Below, piece after piece: positions 63,719 to 64,000 of a stretch of 64,000 nt of DNA; the stretch's first letter is position 1, and every line of letters starts with the position of its first letter. A program made the translations under genes and the position numbers. The notes under the pieces were generated by a model that saw nothing but the letters and a program-made list of their open reading frames with translations, was not told where the DNA came from and ran no database searches. This stretch comes from Bog-473 sp963701955 (lineage in GTDB: Bacteria > Actinomycetota > Acidimicrobiia > Acidimicrobiales > RAAP-2), in NCBI GenBank assembly GCA_963701955.1, contig OY969694.1, forward strand, positions 496,001-560,000, written 5' to 3'.

Positions 63719-64000
63719 ATGACCACACTTGCCCGAACACACGTTGCGCCGCGGCGCGCCGTGCCACCGTTCGACGCGATCCTGGTGCTCGCCACTCTCC
63801 TGGTGTCCGCCATCGGAGTGGTGATGGTCTACACGGCGACGCGTGGACCGTTGCTGGCGCAGGGCGAGGATCCCAAGACCTTCTTGAAGAAGCAGGGGCT
63901 CTTCGTCGTGCTCGGCGTGATCACCATGGTCGTCCTGGCGCTCATCGACTACCGACGCCTGGAGCCGCTGGCCACGCTGGTGTACTGGATGATCGTCCTG
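63719..64000 (+). CDS. rodA: RodA/FtsW-family protein (SEDS), cut by right edge
   Basis: The first 94 codons of a SEDS-family peptidoglycan polymerase: FDAILVLATLLVSAIGVVMV (helix 1), YTATRGPL, then FLKKQGLFVVLGVITMVVL (helix 2, after the usual KKQ) and IDYRRLEPLATLVYW. The ATG at 63719 has TATTCT 17 nt upstream as a possible -10. It is divergent from mscS with 29 bp between starts. The stop lies outside the window. RodA makes side-wall peptidoglycan; FtsW acts in division. The family level is sure, the RodA choice less so. Confidence 0.8.
   Translation, partial: MTTLARTHVAPRRAVPPFDAILVLATLLVSAIGVVMVYTATRGPLLAQGEDPKTFLKKQGLFVVLGVITMVVLALIDYRRLEPLATLVYWMIVL

Overview
The window is a very GC-rich chromosomal segment of an actinobacterium. 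Supporting signs are mycothiol-type (mshC) and F420-type (NADPH:F420 reductase) genes, a phosphatidylinositol mannoside operon, a DUF222-HNH protein, many GTG starts with 4-base stop/start overlaps, and several -10 boxes placed 6-9 nt before the start codon (leaderless transcripts). From about 24 kb to 62.7 kb the gene order follows that recalled for Mycobacterium tuberculosis (thrS-HIT-pgsA-patA-pimA ... pdxS-pdxT-yebC-ruvCAB-yajC-secDF-relA-hisS-aspS-rarA-alaS-ruvX-mltG-aroE). The S53 protease with 42-residue GYWLVASDGG repeats, together with the overall content, suggests a deep lineage such as Acidimicrobiia; that placement is inference.

Layout. 1-7.3 kb: a broken L,D-transpeptidase at the left edge, an FAD oxidoreductase, a YdcF/DUF218 protein, a GT-C-like membrane protein, a PrmC-like methyltransferase, a MarR regulator and an MFS exporter. 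7.3-16.4 kb: a corrinoid salvage operon led by a cobalamin riboswitch. It covers uptake (btuFCD), adenosylation (cobO), side-chain removal (cbiZ), aminopropanol side-chain rebuilding (cbiB and a cobC/cobD-like decarboxylase), nucleotide-loop assembly (cobU, cobS) and lower-ligand synthesis and activation (bluB, cobT). No corrin-ring genes are present. 16.4-22.2 kb: DUF222-HNH, a DHA2 drug exporter behind a 205-bp tandem duplication, an ABC exporter and FabI. 22.3-24.1 kb: F420 reductase and mshC.

24.2-41.2 kb: thrS, HIT hydrolase, a flippase-like membrane protein, a lipoprotein, EF-G2 and a family 2 glycosyltransferase; then pgsA-patA-pimA (inositol phospholipid mannosides), an M48 protease, pdxST (vitamin B6), purU, yebC and ruvCAB. 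41.2-44.4 kb: a two-component system and a 459-bp gene-free gap that holds a very long imperfect hairpin. 44.4-64 kb: yajC-secD-secF, relA, hisS, aspS, rarA, the S53 protease, alaS, ruvX, mltG, aroE, a divergent MscS channel and the start of a rodA/ftsW gene cut by the window edge. I saw no rRNA, tRNA, CRISPR array or transposase.

Sequence quality. Several strongly conserved genes (mshC, thrS, hisS, bluB) each contain a single frame break, often in a homopolymer or short repeat, and the S53 protease and L,D-transpeptidase contain more. Breaks in essential genes point to consensus errors rather than gene death. Fused frames (btuD-cobO), the exact 205-bp duplication and the ACG start of rarA should be read with that in mind.
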